Assembly: GCF_026151205.1 (NCBI RefSeq)
Contig: NC_087073.1
Span: 22,098,270 to 22,162,269 of the forward strand
DNA length: 64,000 nt
Direction: 5' to 3'
From: Bolinopsis microptera
Taxonomy: Eukaryota; Ctenophora; Tentaculata; Lobata; Bolinopsidae
The position numbers and the translations under genes are program-made. Below the pieces are notes generated by a model that saw nothing but the letters and a program-made list of their open reading frames with translations, was not told where the DNA came from and searched no databases. Positions 42,964-53,933 of the stretch are shown piece after piece. Each line of letters opens with the position of its first letter. Within the stretch, counting starts at the first letter, position 1.

Positions 42964-45902
42964 ATAATAATAATAATTTAAACTTATAGATTATAGTGGC
43001 ACAACAACTTAAAATGCACAGGTGTGCCACGAAAACAAGTCAGGATACAAGAAAACCTGAAAAGCAATCCACATTTAGGTTCCAAACCATAGAAAATTGT
43101 AAAGACTTGATACACTAAATTACAAGGTTAAGGGTATGCACTTAACAGTAGAAACGTTGAAAAAATAGTAAATTAATTAATATCAAAAGCCCGTTTAAAA
43201 AGAAACGTTTTCAGATACACTTTAAAAGATTCCAGTGACATGCAATTCTTGATTTCAAGAGGCAGCTCATTCCATAATTTAGGGCCAACTTTCTGAAACG
43301 ATCTTTCTCCATACTGTGAATATACTCTAGGTTCAGTCAAATAGATAAGATGATTATAATTGGCATATTTAAACATATCAATTAAATAATCTGGTCCCAT
43401 ACCATTAAGACATTTATAGACAAGAAGCAATAACTTATATTGAATTCTGTAACTAATAGGCAGCCAATGAAGGTCTTTCAGAGTGTCTCCTAGATGATCA
43501 TATTTATATAGTCCTACTATAGCTTTAGCAGCTGCATTCTGAACGAGTTGGAGTTGGTGGATGAGGTTGTCACTAATTCCATAATAAAGAGCATTGCAGT
43601 AGTCCAATTTGCAGACAATGATGCTGTTAATCATAAGCTTGAGCTGAGCTTTACTAAAGAGATATTTTCTCCTTATTACATTCCTAAGGAGTCTGAAACA
43701 ATGCTTTTTGAGGGACATGATTCGAGGCTCAAAAGTAAGATGATGGTCAATTTGAACACCAAGGTTCTTTGTTGTGCTGACAAATCTGATACAGGTATCA
43801 TTTGATAGCTTAACTCCCCCTATACTGACCTGGTTTAGAACTTGAGGTGAGGCGATGATAAGTATTTGTGTTTTTCCAGGATTAAGTTGAAGGCAATATT
43901 CAACCATCCAGCGCTGTATGGTCCTAGCGCAATTCACAATTTGGATGCCCAGAACATTTACCTGATCACAAGGTTTGAAAGTTTTATATACCTGGTGGTC
44001 ATCTGCATGTCCTTGCACATTGAATCCAGATTTCTCGATGGTCCTATACAGAGATCTGATGTATATGTTGAATAGCACCGGTCCTAACACAGAACCTTGA
44101 GGTACACCAAATTCTAGAATGATCGTATCACTAGTAGAAGAGCCTATTCTGGTTCTTTGAGTGCGGCCTACCAGGAAACTCTTGAACCATTTAAGAGCAG
44201 TACCTCCGATATGGATCTCTTCAGAAAGAATTTTGAGTAATTTTCTGTGTTCCACTGTGTCAAAGGCTGCAGATAAATCGAGCATCATGAGAACAGTGGA
44301 GGATTTGCTATCACATGCCAGCAGTAGGTCATTTGTTACTTTTAACAAGATGGTCTCAGTAGAATGGAACTTCTTATAGGCAGATTGCTGTGGAACATTG
44401 AGATCATTTTTAGCCAGATGTTCATTTAACCTTTTCAGCACAACTCTTTCGATGAGTTTACCCAGAAAAGAGAGGTTAGATATAGGTCGATAGCTCTTGA
44501 AGTCATTTGGATCAAGTTTGTGGTCCTTGATGGTAGGAATAATGTCAGCAGTCTTCAAACCGTCGAATGTGCCCTTAGCTAGAGACTGGTTGACCAGTTT
44601 GCACAAGACAGGAATGAAACTTGTGATATTGTCTTTGAGGACAGTTGTTGGAAGAAAATCAGATGGTGCACACTTGATTCCACTTTCTTTGATTATTTCA
44701 GACAGCTCATCCTCTGTGCATGGTTCAAATTCATATAACCGACCTTCACAGTTAGAATTGTTCTGTTGATTCATAATGTGTTTATCAACATCAAAATCTT
44801 CTATGCTGGGGAAATCTTTCCTAATGTTCTTGATCTTTTCATTGAAATAGTGATTAAAATCACTGCAAAGTTTTGAAACATCTTCTGATTCTGGGAGAGG
44901 AGTATTCTGATGTCTGTCAAGCTCACGATTGACAATGCTATATATAGCTTTAACATCATGTTGATTTTTGTCAAGTAAACCTTTATAATATTGCTGTTTT
45001 TTAAGATTAGCCATGTTTGTTGTTTCATCTCGGATCTCTTCAAAGAGTATCCTGTTCTCCTCACTTTCATGCTTAGTTCTCTCGGCTTTCCTTCTAAGTT
45101 TCCTTTGATCTTTGTACTCAGAATCAAACCAGGGAGCATGGGGAACAAAGCTTATAGTCTTTTGGACCAAAGGTGCATGTTCATCGAGGACACTACTAAA
45201 AATTGTTCACAAGATTCAACAAAGCAGTCTGCCAATTCATAGTCAGAGGAACACATCAGTAAATCAATTGCCAACTGATCACAATCCACGGTTTTAAGCT
45301 GTCTAGTGTTGATTGTTTTAGGAGCTTTGAGGTTAGTTTGAAACTTCTTGGTGGAAAATATGATGGGGAAGTGATCACTCAGGGTACAGTTTTTCAGGAT
45401 TTCAATTGTAGACATTTCAATCAAGTTACTCTGGTCAAAGAGCAGGTCAATAGTTCCCCCACTCATGTGGGTCGGATTTTCAATAAGTTGCTTGAAACCA
45501 TAAGATGAGGTGGTCTGCAGCAGTTCAGTTGAGTTTACAGTAATTGACTCTGTGTGAATATTGAAATCTCCTCCAATTATTAAGTCACTTTTCAGACTTG
45601 CAGAACCCAATAAGTCATCGAGTTCCTCAAAGAACTTCTTTGAGACAGGGCCAGTTCGATAGATGCATAGGACAAGGATCTTCATGTCAGGAGTGCACTT
45701 TATAGATCCAGCGATGAATTCAAAGGTTGTCAGGTTCGGAACTTTCAAATTAACAACAGAGAAATGTAATGCCATGTTGTAAATCAGAGCGGTGCCACCA
45801 CCTCTGTTGTTTGCTCTGAAATCATGAACAATACTGTAGCCATATGATTTTATAACTGCTGTTGTAGTATTGGCTTGGTCAGATAACCATGTTTCAGTTT
45901 TG
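42964..45902 (-). mobile_element. 5'-truncated L2/CR1-like LINE with broken ORF2
   Basis: The minus-strand ORF2 has the C-terminal half of an AP endonuclease domain (ETWLSD, IIGGDFNIH, SDHFPI; 45900-45200), then reverse transcriptase (45170-43173). The RT motifs are LSAAFDTVEH and GVPQGSVLGPVLFNIYI, with the catalytic motif reading HADD instead of the usual Y/FADD. The C-terminal LHWLPISYRIQYKLLLLVYK and RSFQKVGPKLWNELP motifs fit the L2/CR1 group. A frameshift in a T run near 45205 separates the endonuclease and RT frames. The 5' end is cut at the TETWL motif. The 3' end carries an (ATT)n tail. ORF1 is absent. The element is not autonomous. Confidence 0.9.
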
Positions 45903-46103
45903 ATTGAAATAAATTTTCGTGCACATACAGAATGAATGGTTAATAATTTAATATATATGTAGACCAAGGTCTGTGCACGGGATGCTTCCTGGAAGAATCC
46001 AGTTCTTTTAGCGGGGCACCCTACCTAAAGCCAAATTGAGATATAATAATCATATTCCTAAGAAATAATCAGAAATCGAATACCAATCAAATAATATGAT
46101 ATA
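45903..46103 (+). repeat. Long direct repeat flanking LINE 1 (right copy)
   Basis: Matches 42764-42963 over its whole length, with a few substitutions such as CCAAGG for CCAAGC. It abuts the direct repeat of the second LINE. Confidence 0.85.
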
Positions 46104-46300
46104 TATGAGTAGTAACCATATTTACTATGCAAAATGCCCCAACCACATAGTGTAAATTTATATAGAATTCAAATTCCATATCATCATTAAACCTCAATAC
46201 CTAGTCAATATAATAGCCCAAGCAAAATTAAATAACTTCTTATGTACCTTACTGTCATACTACAAATTAATTAAACATTTGAAATCTGTTGACCAGAGAA
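46104..46300 (+). repeat. Long direct repeat flanking LINE 2 (left copy)
   Basis: From GAGTAGTAACCATATTTACT to TTGACCAGAGA. The same 195-bp segment, with more differences than the LINE 1 pair, lies at about 49311-49499. Confidence 0.8.
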
Positions 46301-49300
46301 TAAATTTCTAAGCCTAATGCAAGTGAAATAATTTAGATGCAATAATGAATGCCTAATGTGAGTATCATTTGTCAATGTCCTTGTAAAAAAGTCTGTACAA
46401 GAGATATGAGTAACTAATATAGAAGAAAAAACAGGAAGTTGTCGTCTGTTGTAAAATAAATAAAATATCTAGAATATAAATTAGAATATAAAATAACATT
46501 CAGTCAATGTGTCGTCAATAAACTGTACAATTATCAAATGTTAAAACTGGGTGATACAGTCACCAAAAATAAATACTAAGTATGATAAGTTAATAAATTA
46601 AATGTGGTCTATAAAACTACCACTAAGTATAATAGGTCAATAAATTAAAAGTGGTTTATAAAACTACCACTGTGGGAACCCCTTCTCCAGTTAAAACATG
46701 TCAGTCATGTGCAAAATCAATCAGAATGGTAAGGTGGTAAAAAAGGGAATATCTTTTCGATACATCAATTATATAATATGCCTCAGATTTAAAAGAATTA
46801 GAAGTTACTTAGTTATCGTCGACTATGATTGCAGTGTAAAATTTGTCATATGAATTGTCGACGGTATAATTAGGGTCTGTTGTTATAGATGATAGTAGCT
46901 GTTTCTTATACGAATCACTAAAGCTTTTAACATCGGGCAGATTTCGTAGATCTGTTGGAACATTATTCCAACATTTTGCCCCCAAGTATTGAAAGTTTTT
47001 ATGTGATGTTGATCTATTGACATAAAGGTTGCAGCTTTCGCCGCTCCTACTACCTCCTGATATGTAACTAAATTTGTTCATAAAGTTTGTAGGACAATTG
47101 TCATGGATGATTCTAAACATATAATTTGACAGATGGAGTTGCCGTCTAAGATGGAGTGGTAACCATTTCATGTCTCTATAAACATTAAGGCTGCTCTCTG
47201 TTTTTGGAACGTTGAGAGCTATTTTGGCTACCTTTTTGTACAGAGTGTCAAGTTCAGCAAGTTTTGTCTTGCCAGCTCTACAATAGATCGTGTCTAAATA
47301 ATCGAATTGTGGCAACATGAGTGCATTGGCAAACATTTTCCTATATTTAATGGGTAGCAGTGCTTTACTTCTATACATGGCACCAATTCTCTTCATGACC
47401 TTCCTAATAATATAATCTACATGGCTTTTGAAGTTTAATTTACTATCTAGAATGAGGCCAAGATATTTTGTCTCTTTGCACTCCTTGATTGTGAAAGTTA
47501 CCTCATTACAATCAATGGTTATTTCATCATGTTGGTCAACAGAATCAAACAATAGGAATTCAGTCTTATTTTCATTGAGTGATAATTTATTAACACTGAG
47601 CCATTTAAAGATTGTCATAAGTTCTATTTTCATGTTTATAAATGTGCTTCTGCAGGTTTGATCAAAGAATAGTGCACCATCATCTGCAAATAGAAAGGGC
47701 TTAGATAGGTTACAGGCATAAATGATGTCATTTATGAAGATACTAAATAATATAGGCCCAATGATGCTTCCTTGTGGTACACCACTCAGAACTTCTAAAA
47801 ATGAGCTTAGATTGCCATTGATCCTAGTGCATTGATATCTACAAGATAAGAAGTTCTTAAACCAGGTTAAAGCAATGCCACCAATTCCATAATATGCCAA
47901 TTTTTGAAGCAATATTTCATGATTCACTGTGTCAAAGGCCTTCTTAAGATCAAGAAAGATGATTCCTGGTTTATAAGACTTAGATTTACTCATATATATT
48001 TCGTCCATCAGATCGTACATCAGATAAGTTGTGGAGTGATTTTTCCGAAAGCCATATTGATGCCGGATGAAAAGAAAAGTTACAATAGCAACGTCTACAT
48101 CATGGTCTTGAAGTAAGCACATAATGTCGTCACACTTATTATTAAGACTTCTAGCATTCCAGATCATATATCGAAGTTGATGCAATTTCTTTGGTTTGGA
48201 GGAAACTAGTTTTTTGAATAATAAGATAGGGAGGCTTTAAGTTTCTCTTGCTGAACCCGGTAAGAAGGACACTCAGTAGAAAATGCAGCATGTTTACATA
48301 AATCATCAGGTGAGCCAGACTTTTTGCAGTTGATACAACAGTATGTGGGCATTAGATCATTTTTCTCCTCTGAATTGTTGTCCTGATTATCACATTGTTG
48401 AGTTTCATGTCCAGGGGCAGCGCAGAAACCACAATACACTTCGTTTTTACAAGTCTTAGAATAGTGACTTAAGCCTTGACACTTGTTACATCTCTTTATG
48501 TAAAGTTGGTCATACACTTGGCAAGACAGTAAACCGAAGAACAACCTGTTATTATTATCTCGTATAGCAATTCTAATATTATCACTCGACCTTATGATGG
48601 CTTGTTTGATATTTTGGTTTGCACGGAGAGGTTTCACAGACAGAACATCAAACAGTGAAGAGTCTGCTTCGAGGCAGTGAGAAATGTAAGGATTTTGCTT
48701 CAGGATGGTGTTCCTTATCTCTTCTTTGTGATCTCTATTAAAATCCTTAGGTAGACCAACAACTGAGATAGTGGGATATCTTTGCTTTGGTTCTTTCAGT
48801 TGATTAGCAGCTATACCTGATAATATCAGCTCTGTCTTCAGATTATCTCGTGAAGCTTGGGTTGGTAATATGAGTACTTGATCACCATTACTATAAACAT
48901 ATTGCTTATGAACCTGGATTCCATTATCAACCACTGTTTTTTCTAGATCTTTACATGGAACATTAGCACCTTTTGCAACAACCAGCAAGGATTTTGTTCT
49001 TATTTCATCGAGCCACACGTTCTCACCCTGATCAGTAGCTGGTTTCAAGGTACACTGTGCTTTGGCTATCGAGATGAGATTATCAACAGGGGAATGGTTA
49101 ATAGATTTCCCAGCAATTACATTCTCCAATAATTTCTTAATCTCTGTGACATCACTAGCTAAGTGAGTTACTCGGTTGTCAAGTACCTGAACATGATCAT
49201 TAGTTGTGCTAGTCTGCTTCACTTGATGATGTGTAAAGCAAGGATCACACATAGTCATAAAGAGAAAGTTTCCCATATGTTGTTCTTTACTTTTGTTAGA

Positions 49301-49310
49301 ACTGTTATAT
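46301..49310 (-). mobile_element. Jockey/CR1-like LINE with ORF1 and internally deleted ORF2
   Basis: ORF1 (49280-48206, minus) has three zinc knuckles: CNKCQGLSHYSKTC, CGFCAAPGHETQQC, and a third CINCKK..H..C. ORF2 (48185-46809, minus) opens with the endonuclease start MIWNARSLNNKCDDI. It then jumps in frame to reverse transcriptase (QYGFRKNHST, LDLKKAFDTVNHEIL, GVPQGSIIGPILF, FADD, SVNKLSLNENKTEFL). Most of the endonuclease and the N-terminal RT part are missing at about 48078. The first 30 codons of the ORF1 frame belong to the flanking repeat, so the element is 5' truncated. Confidence 0.88.
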
Positions 49311-49499
49311 ATAGGAGTAGTAACCATATTTACTATGCAAAATGCCCCAACCTCATAGTGTAAATTTATATAAAATTCAAATTCCATACCACCACTAAAC
49401 CCCAACAGTCAACACAACAGCCCAAGCAAAATTAAATAACTTCTTATATACTGTCATACTACAAATTAATTAAACATTTGAAATCTGTTAACCAGAGAA
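49311..49499 (+). repeat. Long direct repeat flanking LINE 2 (right copy)
   Basis: The partner of 46104-46300, with small deletions in the middle. The open frame that crosses it into ORF1 is fortuitous. Confidence 0.8.
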
Positions 49500-51054
49500 A
49501 AATATAAGTCGCCAAGCTAAATATTTCAAAGAAATCGGACATGGCTTGGAGTCTTCGATAAGTCAGTCAACGAAACGATTATGTCACTATGAAAGATATA
49601 GTGAGGCAAAGACACAAATGAGGAAAAGTGTAAGATTTGACCTATTGAAAACAAAAATTATTGCTCTTAGTGTAGTCAAAATAGCAGATTTAAAATGAAT
49701 TAAGAATCAGTACGTTGAAGTGTCATTTTGCTACTTTTACTGTAAATGTTTTTGTAAATGTTACTCAGTTTTAAACTTTTTTACTCAGTTAACAGTGCAA
49801 TATCATTTGTCGCAAATCAGAATAATCAGAAACTATTTGGAAAACCCAAAAACTGTCAGTTTTAAAAGATTAATTCATTTCTAATTTTGTTACTTAGATC
49901 TCTACTCAATTTAAATTTAAATTTAAACTAATTTATCGACAGAAGTTTACTTTTGGGTGTCTAACCTTATAGTTAGACAATTACCATTGCTAAATTTATT
50001 AGTGCATATTGTTTGAATAAAATGATTATGTTTCTACTACAAATTAAAGCACCTACAGGGAGCATTTCTACTAAATGTAGATGCTAGATCTAAGTTGACC
50101 AAGGTTTCACTGAGATGTGTAATGATGACTGGTGTAGTACTATATTTACAATACACTACAGTGTAGTATAGCAGATATCATATGGTCTTTTGGTAGGTCT
50201 TCATTTAACTCTCCATCACATTTTCGATTATTTATCTGAGTCGACCGAGGAGACACAATTCATTATTCGATAGATCCCTCAGTACATACTTAAATTAAAG
50301 TTTAGGGGGGGTCCAAGGGTAACTTTGGGTAATTTTGGGAACTTCAGGGAACCTGGGGGACTTTCCCAAAGTTCCCCAGGTACACCGCCATCACTAACAA
50401 CTCACTCTTTCAATTGGATCTACAAAAAGATTCGGACCAGGAGTGATCGGAGGACCTACTAGGTGATGTTGTTCAGAAGTGATCCCTGTTAAACATAAGT
50501 TACCTAATGTACAGTTTAAGAACATAAATATGATTCAACTTTAAATTGGAAAAACTTGCATAGATCAAGACCCAAATCCGAAAATCAAGGATAGAGTTTT
50601 TCAAGGAGAGAAAAGATGAGGTTACAAAAGACCTGGATGAAACCCAAAATTTACAATGAGATCTTACATCAGAGAATGTGGCAAGTTTTTGGCTTTCATC
50701 ACTCCCGCTCAAATCATATGGACTCTGTCTCAACAAGCAAAAAATTCAATGACGCCTTAGCCCTAAGGTACAACTTTGGAATTAAAGATGCTGCAAGAAG
50801 ATTGTATGTGGTAGTGACAACTCAATAGATCACTCTTTTTTAATACAATTTTTATTTTCCACAGAAGAATCAATACATATTGAATTATAAATATCCGATA
50901 ATTTCATTAACAATCATTAGAAGTTGCTTTGTAAAATCAAAAACGAAAAGCCGTACGCTGAACGCGCGCGGCATCTTATCGTCAGCTGCCTAACATGTAG
51001 CCGCCACATCAAAGCCACCGCGCGCGCCAAGTGCAGGGTGCATTCTCATAGTCA
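49500..51054. other. Intergenic sequence without recognisable genes
   Basis: AT-rich. A patch at 50308-50390 has repeated GGGTAA/GGGAAC and a small inverted repeat around CTGGGGGACTTTCCC. Short frames at 50500-50830 resemble no known protein. Confidence 0.5.
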
Positions 51055-51062
51055 ATTAAACT

Positions 51063-51145
51063 TTACCTGGGGACCCCAGGCTATTATGTTCATAAACATA
51101 ATGATAAAGATTCAGCGGAATGACAGGCTGAGCGCCGCCTAGTAA
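51063..51145 (-). mobile_element. MITE family A, copy 6
   Basis: The 83-bp element TTACCTGGGGACCCC...CCGCCTAGTAA is flanked by the perfect 8-bp duplication ATTAAACT (51055-51062 and 51146-51153). Confidence 0.9.
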
Positions 51146-51489
51146 ATTAAACTTGGTCAAAGATATTTATATACAATTCCTAAATTAAATCATTAATCAT
51201 GTAGATATGAGTATTCAACACTTTTTTATTTGAAAATTCAATTAATTATTATATGTATAAATCAAGCGTTACATTTCAGCCATGCAAAATTACAATGACA
51301 TATTTTGATATACTAATTGATAAATGGAACTGCTATGCAATATAAGTTGCTTAATGTTTGGCCGGATGACAACTAACTAAAAGAGAAAAATAAACTTGAT
51401 TACATAATAATTAATTCGGCTGAGCCAACACATAGCAAGAGCCACATTAACGTTGGGGCCGTCGACAACAAATATTTGTTGGCCCATCG

Positions 51490-51561
51490 AAGATTCAGTC
51501 TAGTCGAGAAGAAAGCTGCGCGCGCTACTTCGAAGAAATTTAGAAGAGTAACATCCGTCAA
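51490..51561 (+). repeat. MITE family E, partial copy
   Basis: Shares CGAGAAGAAAGC.GCGCGCGCTACTTCGAAG and the end CATCCGTCAA with the copy at 2656-2776. The left end is different and no duplication was found. Confidence 0.65.
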
Positions 51562-51635
51562 ACGATGACACCACCAGCAGCCTTTAATTGATAAGACCAT
51601 GGGATAAAATAAGATTAGTAATTTCATATTGATTA

Positions 51636-51800
51636 TTGCTCTAACCAGAGCCCTCTCGCTTGCAGTAGCGCGCGACCGCCGAAGGCGGCACAGGATATAT
51701 TCTACTTGTGAAACAAGCGCGTCACGCAGTACGCGTATACACATGGTTGTAGCGCGATGCGCTACTGTGCCGCGCCGAGCTGAGATGAATTGACATCGTC
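51636..51800 (+). mobile_element. Composite of MITE families C and D
   Basis: A family C element (TTGCTCTAACCAGAGCCCTC, GACCGCCGAAGGCGG hairpin) runs to ACATGG at 51746. It is then replaced by a family D sequence (TTGTAGCGCGATGCGCTACTG...GACATCG). The normal family C end is missing. Confidence 0.65.
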
Positions 51801-51804
51801 AATT

Positions 51805-51881
51805 TTACTGGGCCGCGCTCAGCCTGTCATTTCGCCTAATCTCTATGTTTATGAACATGATAGCCTGAGGTCCCCAGGTAA
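51805..51881 (+). mobile_element. MITE family A, copy 7
   Basis: Flanked by the perfect 8-bp duplication CGTCAATT (51797-51804 and 51882-51889). It sits directly behind the family C/D composite. Confidence 0.9.
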
Positions 51882-52007
51882 CGTCAATTAAACACATGGC
51901 TAGGCTATGTGAAGTGATTCGGAATCAGCGTCCGAAAATACATTGGTCGAAGTTGGTTTCAACTGTCGGGGGCCCTTTAAGAACAATCTCGAAGATCGAC
52001 TGTAGAT

Positions 52008-52108
52008 TTGCTCTAACCAGAGCCCTCTCGCTTGCAGTTGCAGTAGAACGCGACCGCTTGTGAAACAAGCGCGTCACGCAGTACGCGTATACACATGGCT
52101 ATGTGAAA
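52008..52108 (+). mobile_element. MITE family C, copy 4
   Basis: The 101-bp element TTGCTCTAACCAGAGCCC...ATGGCTATGTGAAA is flanked by the perfect 8-bp duplication CTGTAGAT (52000-52007 and 52109-52116). Confidence 0.9.
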
Positions 52109-52220
52109 CTGTAGATTAAAGTGATTTAGCACGCTCGTACAAAATTTTCGAGTCCATGAATGACCGAGTCAATAAAACTGATCGATTTTACTGTTCACTG
52201 TGACTTAACTTTGTAAAAGC

Positions 52221-52286
52221 TTGTAGCGCGATGCATTACTGGGCCGCGCCGAGCTGCGCGGAAGAATTGCAGACATCGTTAATTAA
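52221..52286 (+). mobile_element. MITE family D
   Basis: The 66-bp element runs from TTGTAGCGCGATGC to GACATCGTTAATTAA. It is flanked by TGTAAAAGC at 52212-52220 and 52287-52295. A shorter relative (TTGTAGCGCGATGCACTACTG) starts near 52313. Confidence 0.75.
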
Positions 52287-52463
52287 TGTAAAAGCTTTTC
52301 ACTTTTGTTTTGTAGCGCGATGCACTACTGCGCGCATCCAATAATGCTTCTTGCAACCACTTCAGTAGATCGGCAAAATGCACCATTGGGCCTTTCCGAG
52401 TTGCTAAGGATTGTCAACGTGAACAGTGAAGCAAACTTTTATCCAGTTGTAATGATGATTGAT

Positions 52464-52557
52464 TTGCTCTAACCAGAGCCCGCTTTCGCTTGCAGTAGCG
52501 CGCGACCACCGAAGGCGGCAAAGTATATTATACGCGTATACACATGGCTATGTGAAA
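52464..52557 (+). mobile_element. MITE family C, copy 5
   Basis: The 94-bp element is flanked by the perfect 8-bp duplication TGATTGAT (52456-52463 and 52558-52565). Confidence 0.9.
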
Positions 52558-53055
52558 TGATTGATCACTCTACACTGGACTATCACGTGACTTTTTCAAC
52601 TTGTTCTCTTGCTGGCCCCTAAACGAATATTCGAAACCGAAAACCTTAATCCTTTAATTTGATCCCAACCATAATCCTAACCCATCCTGATCCATAATAA
52701 AAGCAAACGCTGAAACTCTAACCTTAACAAGAAATTATACCAACTTTATTTTACGGTTATATCGCATGGTATTCAAAACATTTGATCACCTAACTTGATA
52801 TTATTTCGCTCGGTTCACATAGACTGTATGCAAGAAGCCCGAAAAGAGCACCACGCACAGGGACAGGTGCGCCTGGTAAAAAATTCGATTACTATTCATT
52901 TCACATTTGTGGTGTTATTTGCATACAATGCTATTGCTACAACTGCATGTATGATGGCCGAGGAGGCTCATTTTAAAAATAAAAACAATATGACGATAAA
53001 ATGAGTCTCCTTTCGGCCATTTCGGTCACAAATCGGAGCTTAAATTGAGTTTATT

Positions 53056-53125
53056 TTACTGGGCCGCGCTCAGCCTGTCATTCCGCCAAATCTAATGAAC
53101 ATAATAGCCTGGGGTCCTCAGGTAA
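53056..53125 (+). mobile_element. MITE family A, copy 8
   Basis: The 70-bp element is flanked by the perfect 8-bp duplication AGTTTATT (53048-53055 and 53126-53133). Confidence 0.9.
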
Positions 53126-53264
53126 AGTTTATTGCACGCGCGGTGGACAAATTGTGTGAAAACAACTGTGCTGTCACAGACATTGCGCGTTATAGAGGTG
53201 ACCAATAAAATCACGTCATTAAAAACACGTGATAGCGCGCTGGCGAGTGAATTAGTAAAATCCC

Positions 53265-53410
53265 CTCGGCCATGGCCGAGCAGTATCAAACAATATGACG
53301 AAAAAACGATTCTCCTCGGCCATGGCCGAGCAGTACCAAACAATATGACGGGAAAAATTAGTCTCCTCGGCCATGGCCGAGCAGTATCAAAGTCAAACAA
53401 TATGACGGGA
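53265..53410. repeat. 50-bp tandem repeat with a CTCGGCCATGGCCGAG palindrome
   Basis: Three units with a period of about 50 bp. Each has a perfect 16-bp palindrome at 53265-53280, 53315-53330 and 53366-53381, followed by CAGTA.CAAACAATATGACG. A diverged unit (GGCCGAGGAGGCTC, AATATGACG) lies near 52955-53020. Confidence 0.9.
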
Positions 53411-53576
53411 AAATGGTGTACAGCGTATTACTATTACGTAATGTTACTGGCGGGGCCTTTGTAATTAGTGTAATTTTACGTTCCATGTGGAAGCTATATT
53501 GGGTGTAACTTGATTAGTATGTCCTGTTCATTGTTTAATGTTCACGATACTATTAGTATTACTACATACTATGGTC

Positions 53577-53673
53577 TTTCACCTTAGCCATGAGTCTGCG
53601 CGTACTGCGTGACGTGCTTGTTTCACTGCGTCTGCAAGCGAGAGGGCTCTGGTTAGACTTAGAGTTAGAGCAA
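53577..53673 (-). mobile_element. MITE family C, copy 6
   Basis: A reverse copy from TTTCACCTTAGCCATG to GGTTAGACTTAGAGTTAGAGCAA, with a small duplication at its TTAGAG end. It is flanked by the perfect 8-bp duplication CTATGGTC (53569-53576 and 53674-53681). Confidence 0.88.
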
Positions 53674-53933
53674 CTATGGTCTTATCGTGTCTCAATATTA
53701 CCGGATTAGAGTTGGTCAACGTGAAGTAATAATGTGCCACCAGCAAGCTGTCCTTATCTTATAGATCACTTGAGTGACTCATTTAATCGTTTTTAGTGAT
53801 TTATAACTAATTGATGCCGTTAAAAGTAAACAAATGATTCGTAACTGGTTGGAAAATAAATGGAAATGAACTAGTTTTATTAAGAATAACATTAACTGAA
53901 TATTTTTTTTACACGATACACATACATTTCGAT

